Positions 1 to 8,803 of a stretch of DNA of 52,379 nucleotides are shown here, one piece after another. Made by a program: the position numbers and the translations under genes. The stretch's first letter is position 1; every line of letters starts with the position of its first letter. Below the pieces are notes generated by a model that had not been told where the DNA came from, did not search any database, and worked only from the letters and a program-made list of their open reading frames with translations. Origin of the DNA: a bacterium c-19 (GTDB taxonomy: Bacteria > Bacillota_I > Bacilli_A > Erysipelotrichales > Erysipelotrichaceae); assembly GCA_009917405.1 (NCBI GenBank), contig QZED01000007.1:1-52379 (forward strand), written 5' to 3'.

Positions 1-2801
1 GTCGGACAAACCTCACCTTTCGTATTGATCGTGAATGGCGCATTACTGTTCGTATTGCTTGATGTATACTGAATTTCTTCATCCTTTTTCTGATAATCTG
101 ATGTAACTTCTGCCGGTACTGCGGTACAAGCACCGCCTACAGGCAGCTTTAACAGTTTCGTATCAGGAAATGCGATTGTCTGCGGATATTTTTTCACATT
201 CACAATCAGCTCTGTATCCACACCTGTTGTGCCATAGATACCGCCGGTAATATGTGCTTTGATCTTCACATTGTTTTTCGTTGTATCATCGCTTGCCTTT
301 TTCACTGTTGCTTGTACTGTACTTGAGCCTGAGATACTTAATACATCATTGGGATTCGGTTCTAATGTATAGGTGATTACCGTATTATTCAGCTTGCCCG
401 CTGTCGTTTCAATTAAGCGAGTATAGAATGTTCCGCCGTTGTTTGGTTCACCGCTTGGATCATACGTTGTTTCATAAACATTAGTCGGCAATACCTTGCC
501 GGCATTTTTTGGATCTTCCCAGCCCACTCCTTCTAATTCTGCGGCTGATATTGTAATCGTCTTTTTAACTGTAGCGGTCATCTTTGTTGGAGAGGTATTA
601 TCCTTTACTTCAATTTCGATTTCATAATCACCCGGAGTCAGACCGTTACTTCCTACTCCCTTATTCACATACACATTACCACTGTTATCAATATAGAACG
701 AACCGTTATTTCCTTTCCCGCTTGGAAGAGTATACGTATACGGTGTTACACCGCCGCTTACGTCTACATAACCGATACGATAATTGGGGGAATAGCTTGT
801 AGGTGGTTTCGCTTCCGTTGAACCTGCCTTGATATTTGTTTTTGTCGCAATGTAGTTGCCTGTTAATCCCAACTGGAAAGTTAATGTCTTTATCGTTATC
901 GCTTCTTTATAATTATCACTTTCCGGTATCTTTGCTTGAATCACAATACTGCCTGTCGCATTCGCCGCAAATACAATATTCGCATTGTCACCTGCATTGG
1001 ATGATGTAAACGGTAATCCGCTTGATACAATACTACTGTTTCCTGATTTAAACGAATATTCAATTCCTATATCCTCAGAATCCTTATCTTTATTCGTATG
1101 CGTCGCATGTTCACTATGTGTTGTTGTATTTTCTACACTGCCTGATACATAAGTTGTCCCTTTATCATCTTGATCAAAGGTAATTGTCGGCAAGGTCTTT
1201 ACTAGCTCAAAAGAAGTACAAACTCTAGTATCCTTATTAGGTGTTTCCGGATAACCGTTTGCATCTACAGAATTGATACAGAAGCTGTAAGTCCCTGCTT
1301 TCAATCCATCGTTTTTTAAATCAGGCGCATCATTTTTTATTTTGACATACAGTGTAGCATCACTTGAAGCACCCTCACTGTCCAATCCGTCGATTTCAAG
1401 ATTCGCATTATCTTCCAGTGTATAAGTAATCGGTGTAACACCCTTTGGATCTAAATCTATCTTACCAATAATTTGACCTTTATTCACATTCTTACTGAAT
1501 TCATAATCACCTAACGTCGCACCGCTTTCCGGCTGCTTTGTATAAGTAATTTTATGTTTTTTTACTAACTCAATACTTCTCATATTAGACAACGGTGAAG
1601 CAGATGTCAATCGTTCATTACTTCCCTCAGTAACAACCGTATCTGTTTCATTAACCAAAATCATCTCATAAACACCTTCATCATATTCTGTAGTGTCTAA
1701 TGATACGCTGCTTAATTGGCTTGAACCTAATCTTTTATAATATACTTTTCCTGAATTCACATGATAGAAAAAGGCTGAAATAATCTGTCCGTTTCCTTTG
1801 CCGGTCGCATTGAAATGAATATCTACTTTACTTCCTACAGCTGCTTTTTGAATTTCTTCTCCTTTTTTATTTTTGAAAGCTTCAAAATAAACTGTACCAT
1901 TTTCCGAATCTTCATATCGAACCTTTAAACTTCCGTCAATACTTTGATCATTGGAAACCGTATTTTTCAATTGAACTTCATAACGACTCGATGTCGTATA
2001 CTCACTGGGTATCGCAAACACGATTCCTTGTGAACGCAATCGACTGAAGGCTCTCGTATAAGCATTTAATCCTACAACCGATCCGTCTGATGCATTATAT
2101 GATCCACCTCCGGTCAGCTTAATTCCTTCCACTGGTGAAGAAGTCGCAGAAGTACCGTCATATGGAAATCTTATATTAGTTGATTTTGTTCCAGTAAAAT
2201 TTTTATTAACAAATGCATGACTTTTTCTGTTTTTACCGCCGCTTACATCTCTTCCGAAATCTGCAAGTACATATCCTGTACCATCCTTAAAAGCTACCTT
2301 TGCGATAATTTCATTATAATTTATTCCCAAAGTGATTAAATCCGGACCGGTAGGAATAAAAGCATATTTCAATCCCCCTTGCGAAAGTGAACTGTTATCG
2401 ACAATCGTATCCTTTTCAAACTGTGAAAAACTACGATTATTAAAATCCTTGATTAACTCAAAGTGATTTGAATTCGCCTTGCCCGGTGTTTTAGCAACAT
2501 ATTCACAATAGTTGATCATACTGCCTTCCATCACATTATCTGTGTTCGGTCCGCATAATAATACCGGTGGTTCCAACGGATAAGTAGTCATCATTGTATA
2601 ATTACCCCCGACTTCCGTTCCGACATCCCATACCGTATTACCCATTACGACTTTATTACCGACATTCAGCTTATCATATTTAAACCAACCGGCACCGGCT
2701 GCCTCTGTGTGATGGTTATAATAGGTATAACCTAAAGACCCGCTGATCATAAAAGTGGCAATCCATACAGCTAATTTAGTCATTCGTCGCTTTTTCATCA
2801 T
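1..2801 (-). CDS. Giant secreted repeat protein, N-terminal part (runs off the window)
   Basis: An open frame runs from ATG 2801 (an in-frame ATG at 2798 is equally possible) to the window edge, giving about 933 residues with no stop. GGTAAAGGAG precedes the start. The N-terminus is a signal peptide: basic MMKKRRMTK, a hydrophobic core, and a cleavage region near TEAAGAG. The rest is built of beta-rich, Thr/Ser/Asn-rich segments with recurring phrases such as GVTPITYTL and GVTPYTYTL and blocks ending in valine-rich strands, the look of cadherin/Ig-like repeats in Firmicute surface proteins. The protein at 39124-44451 has the same construction. A role in adhesion or surface layering is inferred; the C-terminal anchor lies outside the window. 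Confidence 0.8.
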   Translation of the reverse strand, partial: MMKKRRMTKLAVWIATFMISGSLGYTYYNHHTEAAGAGWFKYDKLNVGNKVVMGNTVWDVGTEVGGNYTMMTTYPLEPPVLLCGPNTDNVMEGSMINYCEYVAKTPGKANSNHFELIKDFNNRSFSQFEKDTIVDNSSLSQGGLKYAFIPTGPDLITLGINYNEIIAKVAFKDGTGYVLADFGRDVSGGKNRKSHAFVNKNFTGTKSTNIRFPYDGTSATSSPVEGIKLTGGGSYNASDGSVVGLNAYTRAFSRLRSQGIVFAIPSEYTTSSRYEVQLKNTVSNDQSIDGSLKVRYEDSENGTVYFEAFKNKKGEEIQKAAVGSKVDIHFNATGKGNGQIISAFFYHVNSGKVYYKRLGSSQLSSVSLDTTEYDEGVYEMILVNETDTVVTEGSNERLTSASPLSNMRSIELVKKHKITYTKQPESGATLGDYEFSKNVNKGQIIGKIDLDPKGVTPITYTLEDNANLEIDGLDSEGASSDATLYVKIKNDAPDLKNDGLKAGTYSFCINSVDANGYPETPNKDTRVCTSFELVKTLPTITFDQDDKGTTYVSGSVENTTTHSEHATHTNKDKDSEDIGIEYSFKSGNSSIVSSGLPFTSSNAGDNANIVFAANATGSIVIQAKIPESDNYKEAITIKTLTFQLGLTGNYIATKTNIKAGSTEAKPPTSYSPNYRIGYVDVSGGVTPYTYTLPSGKGNNGSFYIDNSGNVYVNKGVGSNGLTPGDYEIEIEVKDNTSPTKMTATVKKTITISAAELEGVGWEDPKNAGKVLPTNVYETTYDPSGEPNNGGTFYTRLIETTAGKLNNTVITYTLEPNPNDVLSISGSSTVQATVKKASDDTTKNNVKIKAHITGGIYGTTGVDTELIVNVKKYPQTIAFPDTKLLKLPVGGACTAVPAEVTSDYQKKDEEIQYTSSNTNSNAPFTINTKGEVCP

Positions 2802-2942
2802 CTTTGCTCCTTTACCTGTGTTTCATAATGTACACCTAAAGAAACGGCAGATAAAGGATGAAAATAGTAAGTTTATACTTAAAAAAACACACTTATTCAA
2901 CATCAAACAGTATGTCTATAAATGTGTACTTTTTAAGACAGA

Positions 2943-2982
2943 AATTAAAAAAATGTCTGTTTATCATAAAACCATATAATAC
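2943..2982 (-). promoter_or_regulatory. Upstream element shared with the second surface-protein gene
   Basis: Read on the minus strand, this stretch (TTATATGGTTTTATGATA followed by AACAGACATTTTTTT) resembles the stretch at 44503-44544 (ATATATGTTTATGAATAG followed by AAAAACAGGCATTTTTATT). Each lies upstream of a giant surface-protein gene: 142 bases before the start here, about 54 in the other. It could be a common promoter or a 5'-leader structure. The 286 bases between this gene and its neighbour hold nothing else convincing. Confidence 0.35.
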
Positions 2983-3066
2983 AAATCCTAGAGTACATTT
3001 ATTACTGCAAAGTTCGTATGCATTGATAAAATATATAAAAAATTCATTATTACAGCTTTTTACATG

Positions 3067-3088
3067 AAAAAAGGATGTGCTGACATCC
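3067..3088 (-). terminator. Rho-independent terminator after the DUF1048-like gene
   Basis: On the minus strand GGATGT-CAGC-ACATCC is followed by six T residues. The hairpin begins at the last base of the stop codon of the upstream gene. Confidence 0.8.
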
Positions 3089-3744
3089 TAATGATACGTA
3101 ACCTGTTTAAATTCCTTTTTAATGAATATACTGCTTAAAATAAAGCCCCCGAGCAATAAAACCGCCGAATAATCAAAAGGCTGTTTTCTCAGTGTATATA
3201 CAAACAAAACACTGATGACAAGCACAAAGAAATCAACAACAAATGCATTTGTGGAAAAATTCCATCGCCTAATGATCTTTTTACGCTGATACAGCCCTAC
3301 TGCGATGAAAAATACAGCGATAACGGCAATCGCAAGATCTCCGTAGAAGCCAAGTAAATAAGTATCTTTCAAGATCTCTCGAATAAAATAACAGACAATC
3401 GCAGCACATAGATACATAAATACACCGCTAAACATAAAGCCTTCGCTTTCCTTCATCTTGCGTAAGTTGAGCTGCCCTGTATAATCCACCTGTTGCTTTA
3501 GTGCAGTGATATAGGCACCGATATCCTTGCCCACTACATTTTTAGCCTTTTTTCCCTTAGCCGCAGCAGCCTCAAAATCATTCAAAGCAGCTGCCATATA
3601 AATATCGATCGCAATGACGCTGTCACCCTGATCTCTCATATAGTCAACCATTTCCAAATAGGTATAATAGTCCTCTTGCGAAAGCTTACCGGCTCTTTCA
3701 TTATTCTCGTAAAATAGTCGATATTCAAACTCCTGTTTCGGCAT
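3088..3744 (-). CDS. DUF1048-like protein with four transmembrane segments
   Basis: 218 residues. The first 100 residues are cytoplasmic and helical; the stretch around DFEAAAAKGKKAKNVVGKDI recalls the DUF1048 family of small Firmicute proteins. Four hydrophobic segments follow at about 103-121, 131-152, 167-185 and 192-208, with basic loops. The ATG shares one base with the stop of the aminopeptidase gene (TAATG), so the two are probably translationally coupled. A strong terminator follows. No enzymatic motif is visible and the function is unknown. Confidence 0.75.
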   Translation of the reverse strand: MPKQEFEYRLFYENNERAGKLSQEDYYTYLEMVDYMRDQGDSVIAIDIYMAAALNDFEAAAAKGKKAKNVVGKDIGAYITALKQQVDYTGQLNLRKMKESEGFMFSGVFMYLCAAIVCYFIREILKDTYLLGFYGDLAIAVIAVFFIAVGLYQRKKIIRRWNFSTNAFVVDFFVLVISVLFVYTLRKQPFDYSAVLLLGGFILSSIFIKKEFKQVTYH

Positions 3745-5063
3745 TATCGTTTCACCTCATATTCTGTTGAATTGATTTTTTGAATGCGTGAGCGATAAAA
3801 TTCCCTCATCACTTGAATCATCGGCTCTACATCATAAGTACCTGCTGTCTCATAAGCAGAATGCATGGCAAGTTGTGCCAAACCGATATCAACGGTATTC
3901 AAAGAGACTTGTGCCTGTGATACATTTCCTAAGGTTCCCCCTCCCGCTTCATCGCTGCGATTTAAGAATGACTGCGTTTTTACCACTGCTCTTTCACAGA
4001 TTTCCTTGAACAGCGCAATACTTATTGCATCACTTGTATAATGTTGCGCCGCATTGGACTTTATCACAATTCCTTGATTCATCAATACAAAGTTGCGGGC
4101 ATCACATTTTTCTGGATGGCTCGGCGAAAGCGCATGCGCATTATCGGCACTGACCATAAAGCCGTTCGCAAGCGCACGGTAATAAGCCTCATTGTTTTTC
4201 CCTAAGTCGTTGTTTATGCGCTGCAATACATCGGATAAAAACGTAGATGCAGCACCTTGCTTGGTCAATGAACCGACTTCTTCATTATCAAAGCAGGCAT
4301 ATACCTGAACGGTTTCGGGATGGTATCCGTTTAGAAAACCCTGCAGTGTCGTATAAGCACACTCTAAGTTATCAATACGCGGTGCAGAGAAAAATTCTTG
4401 ATCGGCTCCCCAAATACCGGGCGCCATGCGATTATATAAGAATATATCACTGCTGCATATCGCTTCTTTGGTTACTTTTAATTCATTTGCGAGCATTTCT
4501 AAGTAATCAGACTCATTCTTAATATTATTGCTGAATAAAGGCAGTAAATCAATTTGCTTATTATAAGTAAATCCATCATTAGCCTTTCGATTCATATGAA
4601 TTGCCAAATTCGGTATCAGCAGCAAATCTCGATCAATATTGATCAATTTGCTCACCAAACGCTGACCCTCTTTCACCAATACACGTCCTGCTAAAGACAA
4701 AGGACGATCCAACCAGGTGGAACAAAGCATTCCGCCGTATCCTTCCGTATTCAACTGCGTATAGGCTTTACCAACCTCAAGCAGTGCATGCTCCTTTACT
4801 TTAAAACAAGGAGAATCACTGTGTGAAGCAGCTATTTGAAAACTGTAATCACTAATATCACAGCCGACATGAAATGCAATTACACTCGATTGGTTACGAA
4901 TCACAAAATATTTACCGTCAACCTTTAACTCCCAATGGTTTTCTTCATGCAGCTGTTCATAGCCTTCATTGATTAACAATTCTTTGATATTTTCAACTGC
5001 ATGAAAACTTGTAGGACTTTTATGTATAAAATCAAACATCTCTTTTACTGATTGATTTTCCAT
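3744..5063 (-). CDS. apeB: M18 family aminopeptidase
   Basis: 439 residues from ATG 5063, preceded by AGAGGTGATC; an upstream in-frame ATG at 5129 lacks a ribosome site. M18 enzymes are cytoplasmic dodecameric metallopeptidases that remove N-terminal residues, often acidic ones. The metal-binding pattern is visible in order: AASHSDSPCFKV (His and Asp), SAPRIDNLE (bridging Asp), ACFDNEEVGS (Glu-Glu, catalytic and ligand), SADNAHALSPSHP, and a late GGGTLGNVSQA with the family glycine cluster. The length matches the family. It is the first gene of a two-gene unit with the membrane protein at 3088-3744. Likely role: peptide recycling. Confidence 0.93.
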   Translation of the reverse strand: MENQSVKEMFDFIHKSPTSFHAVENIKELLINEGYEQLHEENHWELKVDGKYFVIRNQSSVIAFHVGCDISDYSFQIAASHSDSPCFKVKEHALLEVGKAYTQLNTEGYGGMLCSTWLDRPLSLAGRVLVKEGQRLVSKLINIDRDLLLIPNLAIHMNRKANDGFTYNKQIDLLPLFSNNIKNESDYLEMLANELKVTKEAICSSDIFLYNRMAPGIWGADQEFFSAPRIDNLECAYTTLQGFLNGYHPETVQVYACFDNEEVGSLTKQGAASTFLSDVLQRINNDLGKNNEAYYRALANGFMVSADNAHALSPSHPEKCDARNFVLMNQGIVIKSNAAQHYTSDAISIALFKEICERAVVKTQSFLNRSDEAGGGTLGNVSQAQVSLNTVDIGLAQLAMHSAYETAGTYDVEPMIQVMREFYRSRIQKINSTEYEVKR

Positions 5064-5231
5064 GATGATCACCTCTATGCAGTTTATTATATCACATTTT
5101 CTCATGTTTTTTGGCATAACCTTATTCATTCATTAAACATGATAACCATATACTCTTTTAACTTAAGCTAATTTAAAAATCAAAGCTGAATTTTCACTGT
5201 ATTAAAAATCCAATTCAGACAATATATTTTA

Positions 5232-5987
5232 TTAAAGACCTTTTACTGCTCTAGTCGCAATAAAGCACGGTACGTTATGTTCATGCAAATTCCCCTCACC
5301 ATTTGTATCTTCATATAAATCCGTTAGTCTGAATCCAGCCTTCAATTGACCACCAATTTGTTCTTCCAACGTATGGGAAAATTGTATGCCATCATTGTTT
5401 TTCATGGAAATCTCATACAGTTTCTTATCTTTCAATGGATTATATGGAAGCGTGTATGCGATTGTGGTTTCTGTTTCATCAAAAAGATAATTGATGCCTA
5501 CATCAAAGCCGCCAATCAATACACCGCCCTTCTTCAAAATACGATAACATTCCCTAAAAATCGGTTCAACTTCTTCCACATAACAATTAGAAACTGGATG
5601 AAAAATTATGTCAAAGGTTTCATCTTCAAATGGCAATGGTTTTGTCATATCGCCTTGAATGACCTTAATAGAATATCCTTCTCTATCAGCTACCTGCCGT
5701 TCGCTTTTACATTGTTCCTTAGAATAATCCAGTACTGTACATTCTGCTCCTAATGCCACAAAAACAGGCATCTGCTGACCGCCACCCGAAGCCAGGCCAA
5801 ACACCTTTTTACCCTTCAGATTTCCAAACCATTCATGAGGTACGGGCTTCGTTGGCGTCAAAACCACATCCCATTTGCCTTTCGCTGCTTCAATATAAAT
5901 TTCATGTGAAATCGGCTGTCCCCAAATCCATCCTTTTTTACACCAAGAATCAATAACTTCTGAATTAATTGTTTGATAATCGTTCAT
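5232..5987 (-). CDS. Class I SAM-dependent methyltransferase
   Basis: 251 residues, with GGAGGAGTTATT before ATG 5987. A Rossmann-fold methyltransferase motif I is clear at about residues 60-75 (GLASGGGQQMPVFVALGAE), followed by a motif II acidic residue in TVLDYS and a motif IV-like segment DIIFHPVSNCYVEEVEP, in the style of the Methyltransf_11/25 families. The substrate cannot be read from sequence. It stands alone; the mobile element's left end lies about 75 bases upstream of its start, so that element may have replaced its original promoter region. Base composition is host-like. Confidence 0.85.
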   Translation of the reverse strand: MNDYQTINSEVIDSWCKKGWIWGQPISHEIYIEAAKGKWDVVLTPTKPVPHEWFGNLKGKKVFGLASGGGQQMPVFVALGAECTVLDYSKEQCKSERQVADREGYSIKVIQGDMTKPLPFEDETFDIIFHPVSNCYVEEVEPIFRECYRILKKGGVLIGGFDVGINYLFDETETTIAYTLPYNPLKDKKLYEISMKNNDGIQFSHTLEEQIGGQLKAGFRLTDLYEDTNGEGNLHEHNVPCFIATRAVKGL

Positions 5988-6062
5988 AATAACTCCTCCT
6001 AAATAAAAACTAACTCACGTTCAAATTCCGATTTATCTATTCAACCCTCTAAAAACGCCGTA

Positions 6063-6072
6063 TTTTCAAGGC
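6063..6072 (+). repeat. Candidate left attachment core (attL), TTTTCAAGGC
   Basis: The decamer TTTTCAAGGC recurs at 12258-12267, beyond the other end of the mobile element; both copies are followed within two bases by TTTCG. Here it sits inside a hairpin (AAACGCC ... GGCGTTT), as tyrosine-recombinase core sites often do. It lies downstream of the integrase gene, the usual place for an element end. Confidence 0.4.
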
Positions 6073-6106
6073 GTTTCGCCTGTTTTGTGTTCCAGCCTTA
6101 TGTATC

Positions 6107-6144
6107 TGCCCTTGTTTTTGCCCTTACGAGCCGAAACAAGGGCA
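6107..6144. repeat. Inverted repeat just inside the left end of the element
   Basis: TGCCCTTGTTT (6107-6117) and AAACAAGGGCA (6134-6144) form a perfect 11-bp stem around a loop containing TTGCCCTTACGAGCC. A close relative of this block lies at 12163-12199, near the other end, in the same orientation. Possible roles are integrase arm-type binding sites or a terminator after the integrase gene. No clear T-run follows on the minus strand. Confidence 0.5.
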
Positions 6145-6149
6145 AATTT

Positions 6150-7448
6150 TTATTCTCCGCCGACTACCTTATCCAGCAGTCTTGCAGAAGTGCGCTTCGC
6201 TTCCCTTGTAGCGTGAGCGTAAATGTTCATCGTGGTACTGACGTCGGCGTGTCCGAGAAGCTCCTGCACATCCTTTGGCGCTGCTCCGTTGGAAAGCAGA
6301 TTGCTTGTAAATGTGTGGCGGAGCATATGGAAATGGAAATCCTCTAATCCTTCAACCTTTTTGCTTGCTGTCCTACACATAATCCCTACCGTACTCGGCG
6401 ATTCATACGCTCCGTCAGGTCTGAGGCAGACAAAGGATATTTCCTTGTAGCCTTCGGGCGTTTCTTCTGTCCTCGGCAGGCTGTAAACCTCGTAGTAAGT
6501 ACGGTCTTTTTCCTTTACCTCGACATAGTAGTTGAGGTTGTAAAGTTCCCCGTACTGAAAGCGGTTTTTGTGCTGTTCGGTTTTTGCTGCTCTGAGGATT
6601 GCCGCCAGCGTATCGCAGAAGTCCACGGTGCGGACTTTCTTCCGTTTTGTCGCCCCAATCTCGGTCTTGTGCCTTGCCCCGTTGTAGCGAATACTGCGGC
6701 GTACCGTAAGATACTGCTTGTCAAGGTTAATGTCCTGCCAAGTCAAGCCGCAGACCTCGCCAATGCGAAGCCCCGTGTAGTAAGCAATCTGAATGGGCAG
6801 CAAAGCGGGATTGTCTTTCTTTTTCAGAAATTTCTCCAGCTTCAAATACTGCTCATGGCTGAGTGTGGGCGTGGAAGTCGTTTCCCCGTCCTCGTCCGAG
6901 AACAGGTCATAATCCTCTTTCTTGCCCCGCCATACCACATACTGCATGGGATTAAAGGAAATCAGCCTTTTCGGGAATACCGCAAAGCGGAAAGCTCCTT
7001 GCAGAACTGCCGAGAATAAACGCAGATACCCTTTGCTGAGTGCTTTTGCGGTTGTGCCGTCAGGATTTGTCCCGCCAAAGCTGAGGAAGTCCATATACGC
7101 ATGCAAATGGTCGGCTGTAACGGTTTTCAGCTTTCGGTTGCCGATAGGGTGCTGCTTGATACGGTTGACTGTTCCTTGATACGCCATGACCGTTCCGTTG
7201 CTGAGGTTGCCGGGCTTTAGTTCTTCCTCCACCCACATATCCAACAGCATTCCCACCGTGGCGTTTTCGGATTTTGCCACGAATTTCTTTTCCTCGTAGT
7301 CCTCCATCGCCTTACGGAGTATGGCTTCCGTTTCGGCTTTGCTCTCCGTTCCCGCAAACTCCTTTTGAATTTTCCGACCGCTTTCATCTTCGATATAGAA
7401 ACGTCCGTACCACTTTTTGCCTTTTTTTCTTACAGAACCTTTTGCCAT
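6150..7448 (-). CDS. int: Tyrosine-type site-specific integrase
   Basis: 432 residues. The N-terminus ([20 protein letters not shown]) is an AP2-like arm-binding domain, followed by a SAM-like core-binding domain at about 65-165 and the catalytic domain at about 200-420. Catalytic features are visible: Arg in [23 protein letters not shown] (HxxR), [15 protein letters not shown] with the late His and, just after, the Tyr nucleophile. The length and organisation match Tn916/Tn1549-type integrases. The gene reads outward to the left end of the element. Codon use is richer in G/C than in the neighbouring host genes. It catalyses integration and, with the excisionase, excision. Confidence 0.93.
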   Translation of the reverse strand: MAKGSVRKKGKKWYGRFYIEDESGRKIQKEFAGTESKAETEAILRKAMEDYEEKKFVAKSENATVGMLLDMWVEEELKPGNLSNGTVMAYQGTVNRIKQHPIGNRKLKTVTADHLHAYMDFLSFGGTNPDGTTAKALSKGYLRLFSAVLQGAFRFAVFPKRLISFNPMQYVVWRGKKEDYDLFSDEDGETTSTPTLSHEQYLKLEKFLKKKDNPALLPIQIAYYTGLRIGEVCGLTWQDINLDKQYLTVRRSIRYNGARHKTEIGATKRKKVRTVDFCDTLAAILRAAKTEQHKNRFQYGELYNLNYYVEVKEKDRTYYEVYSLPRTEETPEGYKEISFVCLRPDGAYESPSTVGIMCRTASKKVEGLEDFHFHMLRHTFTSNLLSNGAAPKDVQELLGHADVSTTMNIYAHATREAKRTSARLLDKVVGGE

Positions 7449-7556
7449 AGATAAAATTTCTCCTTTCTATCCGTGGCAATCGGGACTTATGACTATGGTG
7501 TGCGTAAAGTAATAGTGTCACTTGTGCCGATTGGTTTCAATCGGCATTTTTAATTG

Positions 7557-8222
7557 TCAAGGTGCCACGGGATTTTCTTTTTCGGTAAGCCTTGCTTCGG
7601 CTTCCGCTACTATCCCGAAAAGGTCGCCCATAGAAACCTTTGTGCGTCCCTCATCGTAGATATGTAAAATTCCGTCTAAAAAACGCTTCATATCTTCGAC
7701 AGGCATTTCCATCTCTTTACGGTAAACACGCTCGGTAATCGCGCCCGATTCAATGGCGTACCGTTTGAGCGACTGTTTCAGCCCCTCGTCCTCCGCCACA
7801 CGGTCAACTTCCGTCATTGCATTAGCAAAGTGACAGCAAAGCACAGAATACAGGTCTATCATCTTACCGAGGAATGTGGTCAAAAGCTGCTGGTGCGGCT
7901 CGCCACTTACGGCAGAGGAAACTGTATCCAGATACTTTTTGATATGCTCCTCCATCTCTTTGGAGCAGAGCGTTCTACTGTCATATTCCTTTTCTTCGGA
8001 AAGTCCTGTCAGCCATTCGGGAGTGGTGAGCAACGCTTCCGCCAGCCCGTTGATAATCATGGTGCGCTTTGGGTCAACGCCGTCCGCTTCGTATCTCTGA
8101 ATAGTGGATTTGTTCACACCAATACGCTTGCCGAGTTCGGGCATTGTGAGATTCAACTCTGTTCGGCGTTCCTTTACCCGTTCACCGACTTGTTTTGCGG
8201 TGAAAGTGATTTCTTCTTTCAA
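7557..8222 (-). CDS. XRE-family helix-turn-helix regulator of the mobile element
   Basis: 221 residues from TTG 8222, chosen because AGGAGGTG lies eight bases upstream; in-frame ATG or longer starts lack such a site. The N-terminal HTH spans about residues 10-65 (GERVKERRTELNLTMPELGKRIGVNKSTIQRYE). The C-terminal 140 residues are helical and of unknown fold. It is divergently oriented to the excisionase gene, with TTGCAA boxes between them, so it probably controls excision/transfer and its own synthesis in the manner of a phage repressor. This is inference from position. Confidence 0.85.
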   Translation of the reverse strand: MKEEITFTAKQVGERVKERRTELNLTMPELGKRIGVNKSTIQRYEADGVDPKRTMIINGLAEALLTTPEWLTGLSEEKEYDSRTLCSKEMEEHIKKYLDTVSSAVSGEPHQQLLTTFLGKMIDLYSVLCCHFANAMTEVDRVAEDEGLKQSLKRYAIESGAITERVYRKEMEMPVEDMKRFLDGILHIYDEGRTKVSMGDLFGIVAEAEARLTEKENPVAP

Positions 8223-8269
8223 GGTTTTCACCTCCTGTCGCATATAAGTATAGCACACAAAAACTTAAT

Positions 8270-8374
8270 TTGCAACTATTTTCTTGATAAAATCTAAATA
8301 ATATTTTTGATAGGTTGCAAAACAGGTTGACAAGAGATAATAAAATAAGTATAATAAAGAATGCAAAGTTGCAA
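8270..8374 (+). promoter_or_regulatory. Excisionase promoter with three TTGCAA boxes
   Basis: TTGACA (8327-8332) and TATAAT (8350-8355) are both consensus, with a 17-base spacer. TTGCAA boxes occur at 8270, 8315 and 8369, flanking the promoter and reaching towards the divergent XRE gene. They are candidate binding sites for that regulator. The 13-mer GTTGCAAAATGAG at 8368 is repeated at 8762, before the relaxase gene, so the two plus-strand genes may share control. Confidence 0.6.
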
Positions 8375-8403
8375 AATGAGTTCTTTTGAGAGGAGAGGAT
8401 TGA

Positions 8404-8619
8404 ATGAACAACATTAAAATGGGCTTAACCATTGAGGAAGCAGCCGAATGTACGGGTATCGGCAGAAATACCATGCGGAAGCTGGTGGACTGGGGCAAGC
8501 TGCCCGTCTTAAAGGTCGGGCGCAAGGCGATTATCCGCAGGGATACGCTGGAGCGATTTATGACTGCCAATCAGGGCAGGAATCTGCTCAGTCAAAACGA
8601 TGTACGCAAGGTGGAGTAA
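8404..8619 (+). CDS. xis: Excisionase / MerR-like helix-turn-helix protein
   Basis: 71 residues, with GAGAGGAGAGG upstream of the ATG. The sequence follows the excisionase-family HTH_17 pattern: TIEEAAECTGIGRNTMRKLVDWGKLPVLKVGRKAIIRRDTLE, a winged helix with the expected VGRK wing. Such proteins bend DNA at the element ends and direct the integrase to excision. It is expressed divergently from the XRE repressor from a consensus promoter. This arrangement is usual for gut Firmicute IMEs. Confidence 0.9.
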   Translation: MNNIKMGLTIEEAAECTGIGRNTMRKLVDWGKLPVLKVGRKAIIRRDTLERFMTANQGRNLLSQNDVRKVE

Positions 8620-8647
8620 CCATCCTTTAAGCCCTCGGCGTTTGAGA

Positions 8648-8698
8648 GCGAAATACACCCCTCGCACAAATCTTCGATTTGTACTCTGGGTATTTCGC
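8648..8698 (+). other. Candidate origin of transfer (oriT) hairpin
   Basis: Non-coding DNA between the excisionase and relaxase genes folds into a long imperfect hairpin: GCGAAATAC (8648-8656) pairs with GTATTTCGC (8690-8698), and an inner perfect stem ACAAATC-TTC-GATTTGT spans 8666-8682. Position directly upstream of a MobA/MobL relaxase, and a large stem-loop, are what is expected of an oriT. The nick site cannot be fixed from sequence alone. Confidence 0.5.
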
Positions 8699-8748
8699 CC
8701 CTGCGGGGAGCTGGCTGTCCCGCCTGCTAACGCCGCCGAAACAGCGGT

Positions 8749-8764
8749 AACCGTCAGGACGGTT
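8749..8764 (+). repeat. Small inverted repeat upstream of the relaxase
   Basis: AACCGT-CAGG-ACGGTT is a perfect 6-bp stem with a 4-base loop, 40 bases before the relaxase start and overlapping the second copy of GTTGCAAAATGAG. It may belong to oriT or to control of the relaxase gene. Confidence 0.45.
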
Positions 8765-8803
8765 GCAAAATGAGAACGATATATTTCTAAGAAAGGTTAG
8801 AGT

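Noticed and set aside
2755-3067. Overlapping plus-strand reading frames of about 70 codons upstream of the first surface-protein gene
   Set aside because: No ribosome sites, low-complexity A+T-rich content, and they cover the promoter region of the minus-strand gene.
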